Below the pieces are notes generated by a model, which saw only the letters and a program-made list of their open reading frames with translations, did not search any database and was not told the DNA's origin. Positions 51,751 to 64,000 of a DNA stretch of 64,000 bases are shown piece by piece. Positions within the stretch are counted from its first letter, which is position 1; each line of letters starts with the position of its first letter. Made by a program: the position numbers and the translations under genes. The stretch is from Vanilla planifolia. Taxonomy: Eukaryota; Streptophyta; Magnoliopsida; Asparagales; Orchidaceae. The stretch lies in NCBI GenBank assembly GCA_023846275.1, contig CM043869.1:36978737-37042736 (forward strand), in the 5' to 3' direction.

Positions 51751-54700
51751 ATGTCGATGAAGCGATGCATGAATGCGGGTTGCGAAGCGGCTGGGGTGGC
51801 TGGTGGAGGATGGAGGAAAGGTTGGTTGCTGAGATCTGGCGGGTTTGCGTATCTTTGCGACAAGTGCGGGTAAATTAGTCGACTTCTCCGGCTTTGTGCT
51901 GATAGAGAATTGGATCTTAGTTGAAGTTGTTTGTTGTGCTCTTTTGTTTTATAATGAAATTTGTTTGCGTGCGTGAGATTTATTCGGGCTTGCTTGACCG
52001 TCTATATTTAGACATTTCTTTTAGCTATTGTTGTTTTCTGTTATTTATTTCTTTTTCAGTTCGTTGAACTGTTTTTTTTTCGTTCCCTGCACACGGGCGA
52101 CGGATTATCTTCCTGATTTTTTTTGTTATTCCATTGACAGAATTTGTTATTACTTGAAAGTTTTGAAAATTAGGCTTACGATTGGCATATTAATACTGTT
52201 TTGTTGGCGTGTTGTGATCTGCTGAGAGAAATGAGATCATTTCTGCAGTTGCAAAGCTGATCAAGCTTATGCACAAGTGAACTGTGGATTAATAGAATTT
52301 GAAGAGGGTACAATAGGTATTGCTCTAGATTAGGGATTAGGGATTAGGGACCGTCACTCCAAAAGTTGGAGCTTAAGAGTATGCCACTTTGTTGTACATT
52401 ATGACTTACCAAAAAATGATATTAATCCTGATCATCCCCATGAATCTTTTATTTATTTAATAGTTGAGCATACTAGTTTTATGTCTTGTGTGCAATACCA
52501 GTCCAATGTAGGAGCGATGAAGTCATAGGTCAAAGGAGTGGTGCACATGGAGTGTGATTAGATGACAGGGCATAAATACTAGCTTACAATGAAGTTAAAG
52601 GTTGAAGGAGCAATGCAGCCCATGGAGTGTGATCAGATGATAGGGCATAAATACTAGCTTATGGCCACAATCATGCTGCATTCCCTTTAAGTTTGTTCTA
52701 CATATAGACAATGGCGGTGTACGATATATGTCTGAAAGTTATAAAATGCAATATAGTTGACTTTCATAAGTTATGGAACTAATGACACACAGGTATTGGG
52801 TCCTTGCTTTGTTGTCCTACTTGTAGATGGAATCTTCAATCTCAATGTTTAATGTGGTGCCTAGCATACTAAGAAACTATTCCTCTTTTTGGCTTTCTCA
52901 GTGTATTTGTAATGATTTCTTGTTTACCCACCTCACCCCACATTGTCCCCACCTGCATACCATCACTAACCATGGCTTTGCCTAACTCTTGGGTGTTAGA
53001 CATTTCACTTGCCTCTCGTCCCCATTGAACATATAATTGTTAACTATAGGAGCATGTCTTGGTGGGAACGTAGACATTTAGCACAACTTAATTTTACACA
53101 TTAGGGAATGCAATTTTTCACAATGAACATATAAATTTCACTTACAAATATCGAACAATAGATAGGTCGAATGTAATGATATAATACAATAAGGGTGTTC
53201 AGAAATTCTGGATGATTAATTGAGCATAAACTGCATGCTTGTTGACAGCCTATAAATGAGCACTTACAATGCTAACATAATCCACATTCCATTATATAGT
53301 CAACCCTATAAGTATTAATGAGAAGAAATTAGTGAGCATAGCCAAACAAATGACTTAGGAAAATACATACACAAAACATAGAAAAAATAGCATAAATTAT
53401 AGAACATGGAAATCTAAGAAAATGTCTTTAATTTTGAGATCCATTGGCTTACTGCTTTCATCATACATGAATCTCCTGACATTGTCATTTGACTCCAGTC
53501 AGGGTTCCTTAAGGCAATCAAGGGAAGGACTAAGCTTCCAAAGGCTTGATGAAGGCCATTTGCTCTTACATAATCTGTCATCTCTATTGTAACAAGGTTG
53601 TTGATGCTTAATGCCCAACCATATGCATAAGTCCAAAAGCTCATTTGATCTTTTGCATTCCACGATTGATAAAGCAGTGGATTCTGAAGCTTACATCTCT
53701 AATTATCTCCTTTTTCATCTCTAGTTTTTCAATAATTTTTCTATGCTCTTTGGTGTTTGCTTCAGAATTTTCAGTTTCCCTTTGTCCAAATCAGCTATTT
53801 GATTGGCCTTTATCATCTTCTGTTGAGTAGAATTGATCTCTCTTATCTTGGTTCCTTAAATCAGCCTTATCCTTCTCTAATTTTTTGATTCACCTTTCAT
53901 ATGTTCTTTTGTGCTAGTTGTGATGTTTAAAAGTCAATACTGGCCTTCTCTAGATCTCCTTTCTATTCTTCTTGGATTTGAGCTTTTATATTTCTGCTTT
54001 CAACATTTTATTCTTCTTCTTTAGCAATTTTTTTTGGAGATCAAATCTCCACTTTGGCTTTCCAGGTTTCCCCCTTATTGACTGCAATGTCTACTTCCCA
54101 AGTTTTGGGTAGCATCTAGCTGATGAAAATTTCTAAAGGGATTGTGGCCACTCAATATCTTCAAGCTGATGGGAATTTCTACTTAGTCTTACCTTCCTTT
54201 CTTCTTGCTTTTCCTATGTAATTGTAATTGGTGACAAAGTAGGGTTTGGAATGAAATCTAGCTTGATGTGCAAAGCTAACCCTAAAAATTCTTTCGTTGG
54301 TAACCATCCTTATTTTGCGGGAGGATTACCACATGTTGGATCATCCATATTGATTTCAATTGTCATGCCTTCTTGCATAGAGACACCTTAGCTTGTTCCT
54401 TAGTAGCCTTAGAGGCCTCATTATCTTGTGAAGTGGAGCCTGCTACAAGGTCATTTTCATATTTGTTGGAAGTTTTAATATTTTCAATTGTCCTAATTGT
54501 AATAGAGGGACATCATATTAACTTTCTATAATAGAAGTGTCATCCTTAAAAGTAGCTTTAGACTTTTTTGCAAATTGCTCCTTCCTCTTTTGTGTAGTAA
54601 GCTTCACCCCCATGACTCCCTTGTCTCCTTCGTGCAATTGTGATGTCTTCTTTTGGTCCTTTGTTTGTCATTGTTGAGAATTGGTAACCACAATTTCTTC

Positions 54701-57700
54701 TTCTCCATTGCCTCTTGCCCCTTCTCCTCCTTATTCTTTGGTCATCATGTCATGTGGTTATGAGAGGATGTTTGTGGTCTTATACCCTACATAAACTAAG
54801 TCATGTTTGGTACAACATTCAAATCTATCCATGTTACAAGTAGGAAAATCCACTTCCTAGAATAGTGTGCCTTGCATGAGTTAATAATTATGCCATCCAA
54901 CTTTTCATATGCCTCACTTGCACTTCCCTTCCATGGAACTTGTAAAACCTACCAAAGTATCTAGAGCTCTATATGCTAGAACTCATCATGTAACGCCTTT
55001 GAAGAAACAAAAGGTATTCCTTCATCTAATCCCTATATAAATACAACTTATTTAAAAACATGAACTGATTTGTAGCATCCTTCAAATTCTTTGTTTCTAA
55101 ATGTTATGTCCTCAAATTTGAAGAAATATATAAGTTATATGTTTCATGAAGATGTAAAAATTACAAACTAAATCCTAGTTGTTGATCTAAAAAGTAGCCA
55201 TGTAAGAAGCATTGATGACAAACTGCTTGAGGCTAGAACCTTTATACTCACATGGTCATGGTTTGACCCTTGAGATCCATCTGCTTGAGGCTAGGCTCAT
55301 CGAGATGTAGTAGTTCAAGATCTTAAAGACCCAGTTGCTTAAGCCAGATCCTCGAGGCTCAGATACTTAAGGTTCAACCTTTGTGTCCTAGTTGCTCAAG
55401 GCCAAACCCTCAAAGGACTAGGCATTGGAGTCAATTTGTTCAAGTCCAAGCTATTTGAGATTAACTCAGTGAGACTTTCCCTTCAAGCTCCATCTGTTGA
55501 CATAAACCTAACTTTGAAGTTTAAGTTCCTATCACAATAGAAAGGCTCACATACTTGACCCCTAGGAGATAAATTGTTATTTAGGTGACTTTTTGAGTTT
55601 CTCAATAATGGTAGTAATTGTATCACGTATGATCACATCTTAGACAATTAAGCTACTATCAATGTAACTACAACTCTCCCATGCACAAATTCATCTCAAA
55701 CAATCAAGATATTATTGATATGATGATTGTAACTCCACCATATCTTGAATGATGCTATGACACATCTTTCAATTTGGCAGTTATAAATAAGCCCCAGCAA
55801 TTTAGTTTAAAGGGAGGCGACGGCTAGATAAAAGCTTTCCTTTTTTTGCTTTCTTTCTTGACCATTTTGACCTGTGAGGATCACAGCTTTCTCTTTCTCC
55901 TTTATAATCAAACTATTGAGATTTTCAATTTAGTAAGATTTTGTTAATTCTCTTGAATCTAAATTTTGCATCAACACTGCACTTAAGTTAACTAACCACA
56001 CATCTCTTGTAGAACAACTTATTCATGGTTAACAAGTTGGGTTTAAGCTCAAAAAAATCTAGGGCTCTTTTGAAGTATTCGAGGATTGACAGAGGAATGT
56101 GGATAGTAAGACATGAATGTTGAGAAGATGCATGACATGTTTTTTGATGAGACTTGGCCACTTTTTGCATTTTGGTTTGGTGATCACTGTGGTTTATTTT
56201 CTTTGTAAGGAAAATTTGTAATATGACATTTTATAATTTATGGTGTTAGCTTAATGAAGATAATTTTGTACTAGAAGTTAAACAAATTTTTGTTCATTTA
56301 AGAGGTTAATGACAATATTGAATTCTAAACGACATAGTTTAACATTGGAAACAACACAATATTGGTGATAAAACAAATATTGAAGGCACAAGATAATCAA
56401 TTAAAATAACTAACACTTAAAACTATCGATTCCAAAGAGAGAATCTATTGTTGGTGCCCTTATGATAATGATTAACCAATTTATGTAACTAACTTAAATA
56501 AACGACCAATAGTAAGTATAGAATATGTTGTTATGTATATAGTTTCATGAATAATGAAAAAAATGTATACTAAATTTTTAAATATCACTTATAATTAATT
56601 AATCAAGTCAATTATATTAATCATTACAAGTCTATATAGCATAAATGTTTACGTAATCTAAAGACTTAATAATTAATATCAATATCAATCAACACTCAAA
56701 TGTCTAGATTGCTAAACTAAAATCACTCTTGTGTATGTGTGTGCGTGCATGCATGCACATGAAAGTATGTATGCATGTGTATAATATGAATCACATTTTT
56801 ATCTAGTCTGTTATTATAACTCATTGGTGATATAATTACCTTATATATATATACATATATGTATATAATATATTTATATATATATATATATATATATATT
56901 AAATTAGATATTTAACTATCCTTTTATCATAGCTCAATAGTGATATTATGACTTTATTAGTATACTATGATTTTCATGAATAAGAAGGAAGGTCATTGCC
57001 TGTTTGAATTGGAAGTCATCAAATTTGACCAGCCAATCATATATATCGAAACATATTACCATTGAACATCACATCCAACAAACTATAGAGATCATATAAA
57101 TGTGTAATATTGTACATCATAGATCTCACATGAATTATGAATGCAATAAAATGTTAGGTCTTATGTGAATAGAATAAAATGTAATTAATTATTGTGTCAC
57201 GATGTTATATTTTTCTATCTTGTAAGGGTTATGTCGCAATCTCAAGAAAAGTATCAACAATAGAAAATCTATATCAATTCTATTGCAACTTGCTCACTAT
57301 AAGTAATTATAGTAAAAGTATATAGTGATAATTGTAGATGTTAATTGACGTAGATGATGTATAAAACTTAATTTAATTTGTCACGTATCAAAGGACAGCT
57401 TTAGCAATGAATGATACATTTATCCTCTAACAAGAATCGTTTACAGAGAGATGCACAAGACAAATTTGAGGATCTCCAAGATTCACACTACCATTCGTAC
57501 TATCTAATATAACAATTAAGTCAAATATTTATTTTAGAAACATAAATTATATCAAACAAATGAGTTAATCTAATGTTCCTAACATTTTTTATTTAGAATT
57601 TTTTTATATCACTTTAAATATTTATTTTTGGTAACAGCTTATTTTGAGTTTAAAAGCACTTATTTTAAGTCATGTCAAACAACTTAATAAATTCTACTTG

Positions 57701-60700
57701 TTTCTTAAATGATAGAATCATCACTATCTTTTCATCATATTGTCTCACTAGTTCATTAAACCTTTTTATCTTCACAATTTACAATTATTATTTTTTCATT
57801 TTTTTTTGCAACTAAAAAAGGCATTTTAATTAAATTCGTCAAATTAAGTACTTAGTAGATAGTTTTATATACATTTTGTAAAGGCAGTTATTGACAATTT
57901 TTAACTTGCATTTTTTTAGTCATCTTAATATTCGATAACAATTATTTCAAACTAATCCTTAATTAGATTAGGCCAATATATATATAATGGATACTTAATG
58001 TAGTTATATGAATTTGAGATTAGTAGAGAGATAATGGAATCAAGAAAGACATTTGGCTAAGGGAAAGCTTCCTTCTCATAGTGGAGAGGATTAAGAAGAT
58101 GAGGAAGAAGCTTATGGGCGAGCAGAAGCAAGGAAAAAGGGAAGCAGGAAGAAAGAGACCTGCAGTGAGCTATGTTAGTGGACTTGTTAGATGTAAGACA
58201 TGGCGGCAATGCTGCATTGTACAAATAGGTAGCTCTAACACACATGCTTGAGTTTTTTTTGTTGATGGCTATCGATCTAAAGATTTTTTAAGCAACAATG
58301 GAAAATCCTATGTTTTAGTTCTCATTCTAAGCTTGTGATATGCAATGAAAAGTTGGTCATCATGGCTTTGGTCAGCCAAACTTCTTAATTACACCTCAAC
58401 AAAAATTCTCAAACCTATAGGGTAAGTTGACCAATTTTGGATTAGATGCAAGTGGTACCAAGATGAGAGCCTAGTTGCAGTGAAATAAAAAAAATACTGA
58501 GTCGAGTAGATTTGGAGCTGATAGCATTGAACAAACTTTTTGTCAATCTCAACAATAACTGTAGTATGAGAATATATGATAGTCTTAGTTGGCTTAATTG
58601 GAGGCTTAATTAGCTACAATTGTCTTAAAAAATATTGTTTAATTGTTTGGCTTGTTGCTTGTCTCATAAATTCCTGTTCAATTTTAACCCAGTAAATACT
58701 TTGGTCAATTTTGAGGTTCAATCACTATGGCTACACAAATCTTAGTTGAAATGACAAAACAAAACTCCATTTATTTATGCTTTTTACCCTGCTTTCTCTT
58801 GAATTGCTAAACCAAATTTAATCTGTGGAATGCATGTAAGGGAAGCCTTTCCTGCATTTGTCTTGATATATTCACAAAGTGTGGCTCACATTTTGCAGAG
58901 TGACTAATTTTCCTGTGTGACATTGGCAAAGAATTTTTACATACAGCATATAACTTGACAACAGTAGACGTACCTACTAGGGCTTGGTACCCTTGTTCTA
59001 TATCTTGTTTTCATTTTTTCTCACTAGTATAGTCCTCAAGAATAACCAGTGTCAGGGAAACAAGCATTATGTGCACTACTCGTTTTTTGGTAACCCACTA
59101 CAATGTGCCAGCAGATGGTGGGAACTATGTATGTTTTCAAGAGTTTTTTACCATGTGGTTTTTCTTTTGATGATGATTGCATTTTCATAGTGAATCTATT
59201 TCTTTAAGAAAGAAACCAGATGTATGTTTTTTGCAAAATCTTTTATCAATTTTCATTTGTAATTGTGCATGCAATTGTTATTTTTGAATATGGGCATGCC
59301 TAATCCACTGTCATACAGCTAAAATGTATACCTCTTAGTACAGCTTTCTTGATATTTTACCTGTACTTCTTTTGATATCTCTGCTTTCTTGAACTTATGG
59401 ATTATTGCAATGCAATTCTCTTTTGGTGTAGGTTGGCATATGAACAGCTTGTATTTTGTGACATATTTCACCAAAAAGAATCTGGCTGGAGAGGATGTGC
59501 TTTCTGTGGCAAGGTATGGTGAAGCATAAGGGTTTCTTATTTCTTTTGTTGCAGTTGAACTCAGCCTTGACTTTTGAGTTTTATTGTGCAGCTCCTGCAT
59601 TGTGGATGCATTGCCTCTAAATCTATGCTCGAATTACTTGATGGTGGAGGTGTCCAGTGCCTTAACTGCTCGAAGAATTTTGTAAACTGCGTAAGTTCAA
59701 TTGGAGAGCACTGTAAACCCATCTACACTCCAGCATATTGTGTGTACTTTTGTAGGCCTAGCTCTATAAGTTTGATATCATGTTCATTTTGTTATATATT
59801 TAATACTCTACATATTTTATCAATCATCGCTGCCATGCCTGCTCCTTATTTAGGTAGATGATGATGTATTATGGCAATATTACTATGCTACATACTGAGG
59901 TTTTGAAGTTTGAATCTTCTTGTTTGTGTATTTTCTATAATTGAATGTGCATAACATAGCTATTATGGTAAATAAGGATCAGTTTTGATGCAAACATTTT
60001 TAATTTATCCTGCTGACAAGGGCTTTTAAGTTTTTACTTGTTCTGGCACACCCTTTAGATTAGACGGGACAGTAAATCTTATGCCTTAACTCGAGATTTT
60101 TATGTTGCTTAATGTTTTCTTAAATTCTTTAATCTATATGTGGCTCAACTAATACCTTGATGGTTTATTGATCTAATATTTACATGTTGTGGATTTTTAA
60201 ATTAATCGTTACTATTGTTGATAGTAATTCTTCATAATATAGAATATATCCAAAAAAAGTTCAAATATATATGGTAATAGTTTTTGTTATGTTCTTCAAG
60301 GACTGATCCTATAATATTTGCAGGAATCATAATGAAATTGATGTATTTGAGGGCCCAGCCTGCTCAAGTTCAACTTATTTATTAGTCCACGAGCCAAATT
60401 AATCAATCTAAGAATGGCTCAAACTAATCCCAACACTCATATGAAATTCTTATTATGCAAAGTAAATTTAAAAATTGTAAAATATTAATTTGAAGTTATA
60501 TGCAGCTCTTTTCTCATAGCTGTCTTTGTTCACCATTGTATCAATCAGATTTTGGATGTCATAATGCTTCCATATGGTTTAACATCTCAGCAGAATGAAA
60601 CCATGTCATCTAATTCTCGGTTGGTGGTGTTGAACTCAAGATCAAGCTTGTTTCTGTTGTTCAAGCTTGATCTGTCCTGAGCTCAAGCTGAGCTTGACTA

Positions 60701-63700
60701 ATTCCCATCCCTATACAGAGTGCCTCCATTTCATTTGACAGTTCAATTTTTCATGCAGTTAGCAAGGCACTGTTGCAGCAATATGACCATATTTTTGTGT
60801 TGATTCTTTGCTTACCTTGTACAAAATAACATAATAACATAACACTGAATTGGTAAATCATCCTTTTCGTCCATAGCATGGCAACTTCTTGGAAATTGCC
60901 TTCACACATACTGTACATCTAATTATACACTTGATCTATTTAATTCACAGGTTTCAGGTGAATCCAATTTAGATACGTTGCCTCAGAACTCTGAAAGGTG
61001 TGCTTCTATATCAGCTAGGTGTTCTGTTGATGAAAAAATGAGTGAATTGGGTGTATCAGGAGCAGATGGGTCATCTGAACTACAAGCTACCTCCTTAGAA
61101 CACATTGTGAATGATGATGTAACTACTAAATGTAATGTAATAAAGTTGGCCAGAAACACAGAAGTCATTGGGTATAGCACTGTGATTCTAGCTCATGGAG
61201 AAAACTCTAATGGGCTTTTTGGGCTTGTCAAACCGGAGCAAGTTATGCTCCCTATTGGGGAGTTAGGACGCCCAGGGTGCTCTGCTCAAGAACAAGGCCA
61301 CATCAGGCTGACGCAAAATGCTCACCAGAATGATTCTAAAGATGCTTTGAAAAATAATCCTAGTAATTTGCTTGCTGATGGTTATGTTAGCATGTGTACT
61401 GGTGGTCAAAACCTTGGCAAAATTTTTGATGTTTGTTCAAATGCTGGAGCTCAGCAAATTTTACTTCCACATGGTAGTGCAGCTGGTGATGCAAGAGATC
61501 AAAATAAAGTTTTGAGTAAATTCCAAAATGTTCAGAGGGCACGACATGTTTTACCAAAGCTGCCAAAGGTAAACCTTGGGGTCACTTCTGATGCAGCAAA
61601 GGAGCTAGTTCCACAGATGCGTGTAGCACGTCCACCTGCTGAAGGGAGGGGTCGGAATCAGTTACTTCCTCGATATTGGCCTAGGATCACTGATCAGGAA
61701 TTACGGCAGATTTCTGGAAAGTATCCTATTCTACTTAAAACTGAATAGAAGCTTGATATCTTTTAGTTGATTTCTGTTCGAAAGGTTTTTAAACATGCTT
61801 AAAGCATGAACATTCCATCTTGTATTGTTAATGTTATGATATCTTAACTGATAGTCATCCAAGTTCAAACTCAACCATTGTACCATTGTTTGAGAAGGTC
61901 TTGAGTGCAAGTGATGCTGGGAGGATTGGTCGTTTAGTCCTCCCCAAAGCATGTGCGGAGGTACTTTACTCGTTTATGATACTTTTCGGTTATTCTTGTA
62001 CCTATTATACAACTTTGTGCTTTGCTTAGTCTTATTCTTTGTCCTCACATACATTTGTGAAGTGGAGATCCATAGCTATTCTTGAAATTCAATCTTTTTT
62101 CCTTCTGAGTAGCACTTTCCTTTCCATCAATACAGATTTGTGTTCCTTCTAGCAGATATTTATTGTATGGAGGAAGGAGCATATTTTTTTATTTGGACAT
62201 GAATCCTTGATTATTACTTCCTGCATTTCATATCTAGACCATTCTTGAAACTAGCATGAATGTTTTGGAGTGTGCTGCCTTGCTCCCAAGTAATTGATGT
62301 GTTGCATCATTTGGGTTGTTTAGTAACAGGACCTGAACTCTTTTATTGCTTGTTTCTGTTTTGGTCACTTGTGATGAGATGTTGCTGGCCTTGTATATGA
62401 ATAGTATCTTAGCAATTTATTTGCATGCTTTTTAAATATTGATTTGAATAACATTGGAATTGACACAATCTCTGCAATATTTAAAATCGTAGATTTCTTT
62501 TTCCTTTGAAACTATTGGGGAGAATGAATTCTTTTTCTCTAGATCACTACCACGTCATATGGAACTCATCTCGATTGGCCACCAATGGTCTGTGGTTCAA
62601 AAATTGATTTTTGTAAAACAATTTCAAAATAATTTATGCATTGAATACATTCAGACAAGCCACATAATATGAAATCTCAATTTCATAATTTGTAACTTCA
62701 TAAATTTCGCATGGAGTTTGAATTACACACCACTAATAGGCTTTTAGTTGATAGAAAATTTTTCAATGTTTTTGAGCCAATCTAATTTTTTTTTCTTATA
62801 GGCATATTTCCCTCCAATTTCTCAACCAGAAGGTCTTCCATTGAAAATTCAAGATGCTAAAGGAAAAGATTGGCATTTCCAATTCAGATTTTGGCCAAAT
62901 AACAACAGCCGAATGTATGTGTTAGAGGGTGTCACTCCTTGCATACAGTCCCTGCAGCTGCAAGCTGGAGATACAGGTATTCGCTCTTGTCTACCTGATC
63001 ACTAGATGATTTGTTGACACATTCGAAATGTGATATCTGATATTATGCTCTTTTGATATTGTGGAACCATTTTTTGGTTGGCATGTTGGATTTGTTCTCA
63101 TGACCTAAGGTTGAACATTATGCCAAGGGTGCCTATTTCACAACTATAACTGTTACATCACCTGCATAAATTGGTGGTCTCAGTTTAGCTTTTACAGAAA
63201 AGCTATGAGCATAGTTTTCTATGATCAATAATATGCAACAAAATGACTACAATAAATTAAATTTTGATTTTCCTTCATGCTGCATGAAGGAATAGATCAA
63301 ATCATAATATAAATTCTATATATAAATTCAAACTAGCAATCTGTTTTACTTGGATGAATTCTTGGAAGAAGTAAAATTTGCTGATTTGGGGAGGTGTAAA
63401 AATCCCTAATCCTATTAATGTCGTAGGTATCAGACAATGGGTTGCGGGCTACTGAACTACAGCACATGACAGGAAATCATTAATGTGAATATGATGCATG
63501 TCCCACCAGAGAATTAAACCATCACAATGTGAAATTTTTATTCCTAGATTCAACTGGTAACTCAATAAGATTTTCATACTTCTTTAACTGGTAAAAAGTT
63601 CCTTTCTCCAAACAAAAGGTACAAAGTAATGGGATTTGTTTTCCATTGCTCTGGAGGTTCTAATGCTTAGCACCTTAGTTCAGATTTATTCAGAAATGAT

Positions 63701-64000
63701 GTTGGACTTTCTGATAACTCATGCCTAATCTTCTTTTTTCCTATATTTGATACTTCTAGTGAATTGCATTGCAAGTCAGATTGAAATATGTCAATTTTAC
63801 TTGTTTTATTCCATTCCTTGTTATTCTTATATTTTCTGCATATTTGGGCTTACACTTCAATTTAAATCCTTCATTTCAATGTGATCATTTGTTTCTATGC
63901 TGCATTTGTCTTTGTGGTGCTGTAGTCTATATTTTCTTGTCTTCAATAGTTACTTTCAGCCGGATAGATCCCGAAGGAAAACTTGTTATGGGGTTTCGAA
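51751..64000 (+). CDS. VAL1: VAL/HSI2-like B3-domain transcriptional repressor, 5' part (runs off the right edge)
   Basis: VAL proteins bind RY motifs (CATGCA) through a B3 domain and recruit Polycomb and histone-deacetylase complexes to silence seed-maturation genes and, in Arabidopsis, FLC. Coding exons: 51751–51869, 59432–59513, 59592–59690, 60951–61720, 61855–61960, 62802–62976, 63950–64000 (cut by the window). All introns are GT–AG and phases agree, giving 467 residues so far. The PHD-like zinc region spans about residues 6–93: C6, C11, GWLLRSG, C36, C39, C49, H53, C62, C65, H70, C71, C73, C90, C93. [18 protein letters not shown] (327–344) is the conserved segment before the B3 domain, which starts near 367 ([20 protein letters not shown]) and reaches [14 protein letters not shown] at the edge. 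The CW zinc finger and EAR motif expected later are outside. Symbol given at family level; VAL1 versus VAL2 is unresolved. Confidence 0.93.
52329..52350 (+). repeat. Telomere-like heptamer run (ATTAGGG)x3
   Basis: Three perfect ATTAGGG units plus one A. The unit has the plant telomere length of seven and differs from TTTAGGG at one base. Located 460 bases into the VAL intron. Confidence 0.85.
52514..52661. repeat. Tandem duplication of about 75 bp
   Basis: CATGGAGTGTGATTAGATGA (52546) and CATGGAGTGTGATCAGATGA (52621) are both followed by AGGGCATAAATACTAGCTTA. The preceding GATGAAGT/AATGAAGT…AGGTYRAAGGAG parts also match. Two copies, few differences. Confidence 0.85.
53414..55050 (-). mobile_element. 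Degenerate retroelement-like coding debris, minus strand
   Basis: Several interrupted minus-strand stretches look once-coding. Near 54850–54950 there is [20 protein letters not shown] with a nearby VDFPTC-like stretch, resembling the N-terminal region of plant retroelement ORF1/gag-type proteins. Highly charged low-complexity sequence follows, then a coiled-coil-like part, and a 76-codon frame at 53414–53644 ([17 protein letters not shown]). No reverse transcriptase is present and no family can be named securely. Confidence 0.3.
55213..55976 (+). mobile_element. LTR-like fossil in VAL intron, possibly Ty3/gypsy
   Basis: Irregular copies of a GCTTGAGGCYAGACCCT-type word (55224, 55283, 55335, 55365, 55393, 55438) precede a stretch opening TGTTGACAT (55495), with TATAAATA at about 55785, and closing GCATCAACA (55968–55976). 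TGTTGA and TCAACA are inverted ends, so 55495–55976 alone could be a short LTR; TGATGACA at 55213 is an alternative start. Flanking five-base words do not match, so no target duplication supports either version. Old and incomplete. Confidence 0.3.
56746..56757. promoter_or_regulatory. Overlapping RY motifs (TGCATGCATGCA) in VAL intron
   Basis: Contains CATGCA on both strands, the core bound by B3 domains of the ABI3/FUS3/LEC2/VAL family. It sits in a GT/GC-alternating tract, so it may be only simple sequence. Confidence 0.3.
56842..56899. repeat. TA-rich microsatellite
   Basis: TATATATACATATATGTATATAATATATTTA followed by a pure TA run. Confidence 0.9.

Larger units (their letters stand above)
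51870..59431. other. VAL first intron, 7.56 kb
   Basis: Begins GTAAAT and ends GTAG. It holds a telomere-like (ATTAGGG)3 run, a 75-bp duplication, minus-strand coding debris, an LTR-like block, an RY-type motif and a TA microsatellite, each listed separately. The rest (57000–59400) is AT-rich with nothing recognised. Confidence 0.85.

Noticed and set aside
51525-51878. 117-codon plus-strand frame and an antisense 69-codon frame
   Set aside because: Neither matches any family, whereas the alternative frame here encodes the VAL N-terminus and splices in phase.
61721-61748. Continuation of the large VAL exon to a stop at 61748
   Set aside because: The donor at 61721 joins in phase to 61855 and restores ISGN…PLFEK of the B3 domain; the read-through is intron.

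Overview
The window is nuclear DNA from a flowering plant. It is very AT-rich between genes. The genes have long GT–AG introns, and there are many worn retroelement pieces and microsatellites. The three protein genes I can read are all plant-specific. A GC-rich single-exon transcription factor gene in AT-rich DNA would suit a monocot, but the sequence does not settle the lineage.

Layout. 1–9.1 kb is intergenic. It holds a well-bounded 3.1-kb solo LTR (775–3882) with an AAAAT target duplication, an apparent organelle-derived scrap next to it that ends in a broken tRNA-Trp, and a 400-bp CA/CG/TA microsatellite. 9.2–31.5 kb is a complete 13-exon gene for SCAB1, the stomatal closure-related actin-binding protein (496 aa, plus strand). 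Its introns carry repeat fragments, including a copia-like LTR. 31.5–44.5 kb is gene-poor: a 281-bp tandem duplication, an LTR-like promoter segment and the 3' end of a LINE (minus strand). 44.7–45.6 kb is an intact intronless GARP/MYB-like transcription factor of the LUX(PCL1)/MYBC1 group. 46–51 kb is intergenic with a degenerate 81-bp tandem repeat and a hAT transposase relic. 51.5 kb to the right edge is the 5' part of a VAL (HSI2-like) B3-domain repressor gene. A short first coding exon is separated by a 7.56-kb repeat-bearing intron from exons for the rest of the PHD-like zinc region and the B3 domain. The gene continues beyond the window.

The three genes have related regulatory themes (guard-cell actin, circadian or cold-related transcription, repression of the seed programme), but nothing here shows that they act as a unit. 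All lie on the plus strand and look independently expressed. I found no novel multi-gene system. The points most worth checking are the remote VAL first exon, the upstream ORFs before all three start codons (one overlaps the LUX/MYBC1-like start), RY motifs inside VAL's own first intron, and the LTR/organelle-DNA junction.
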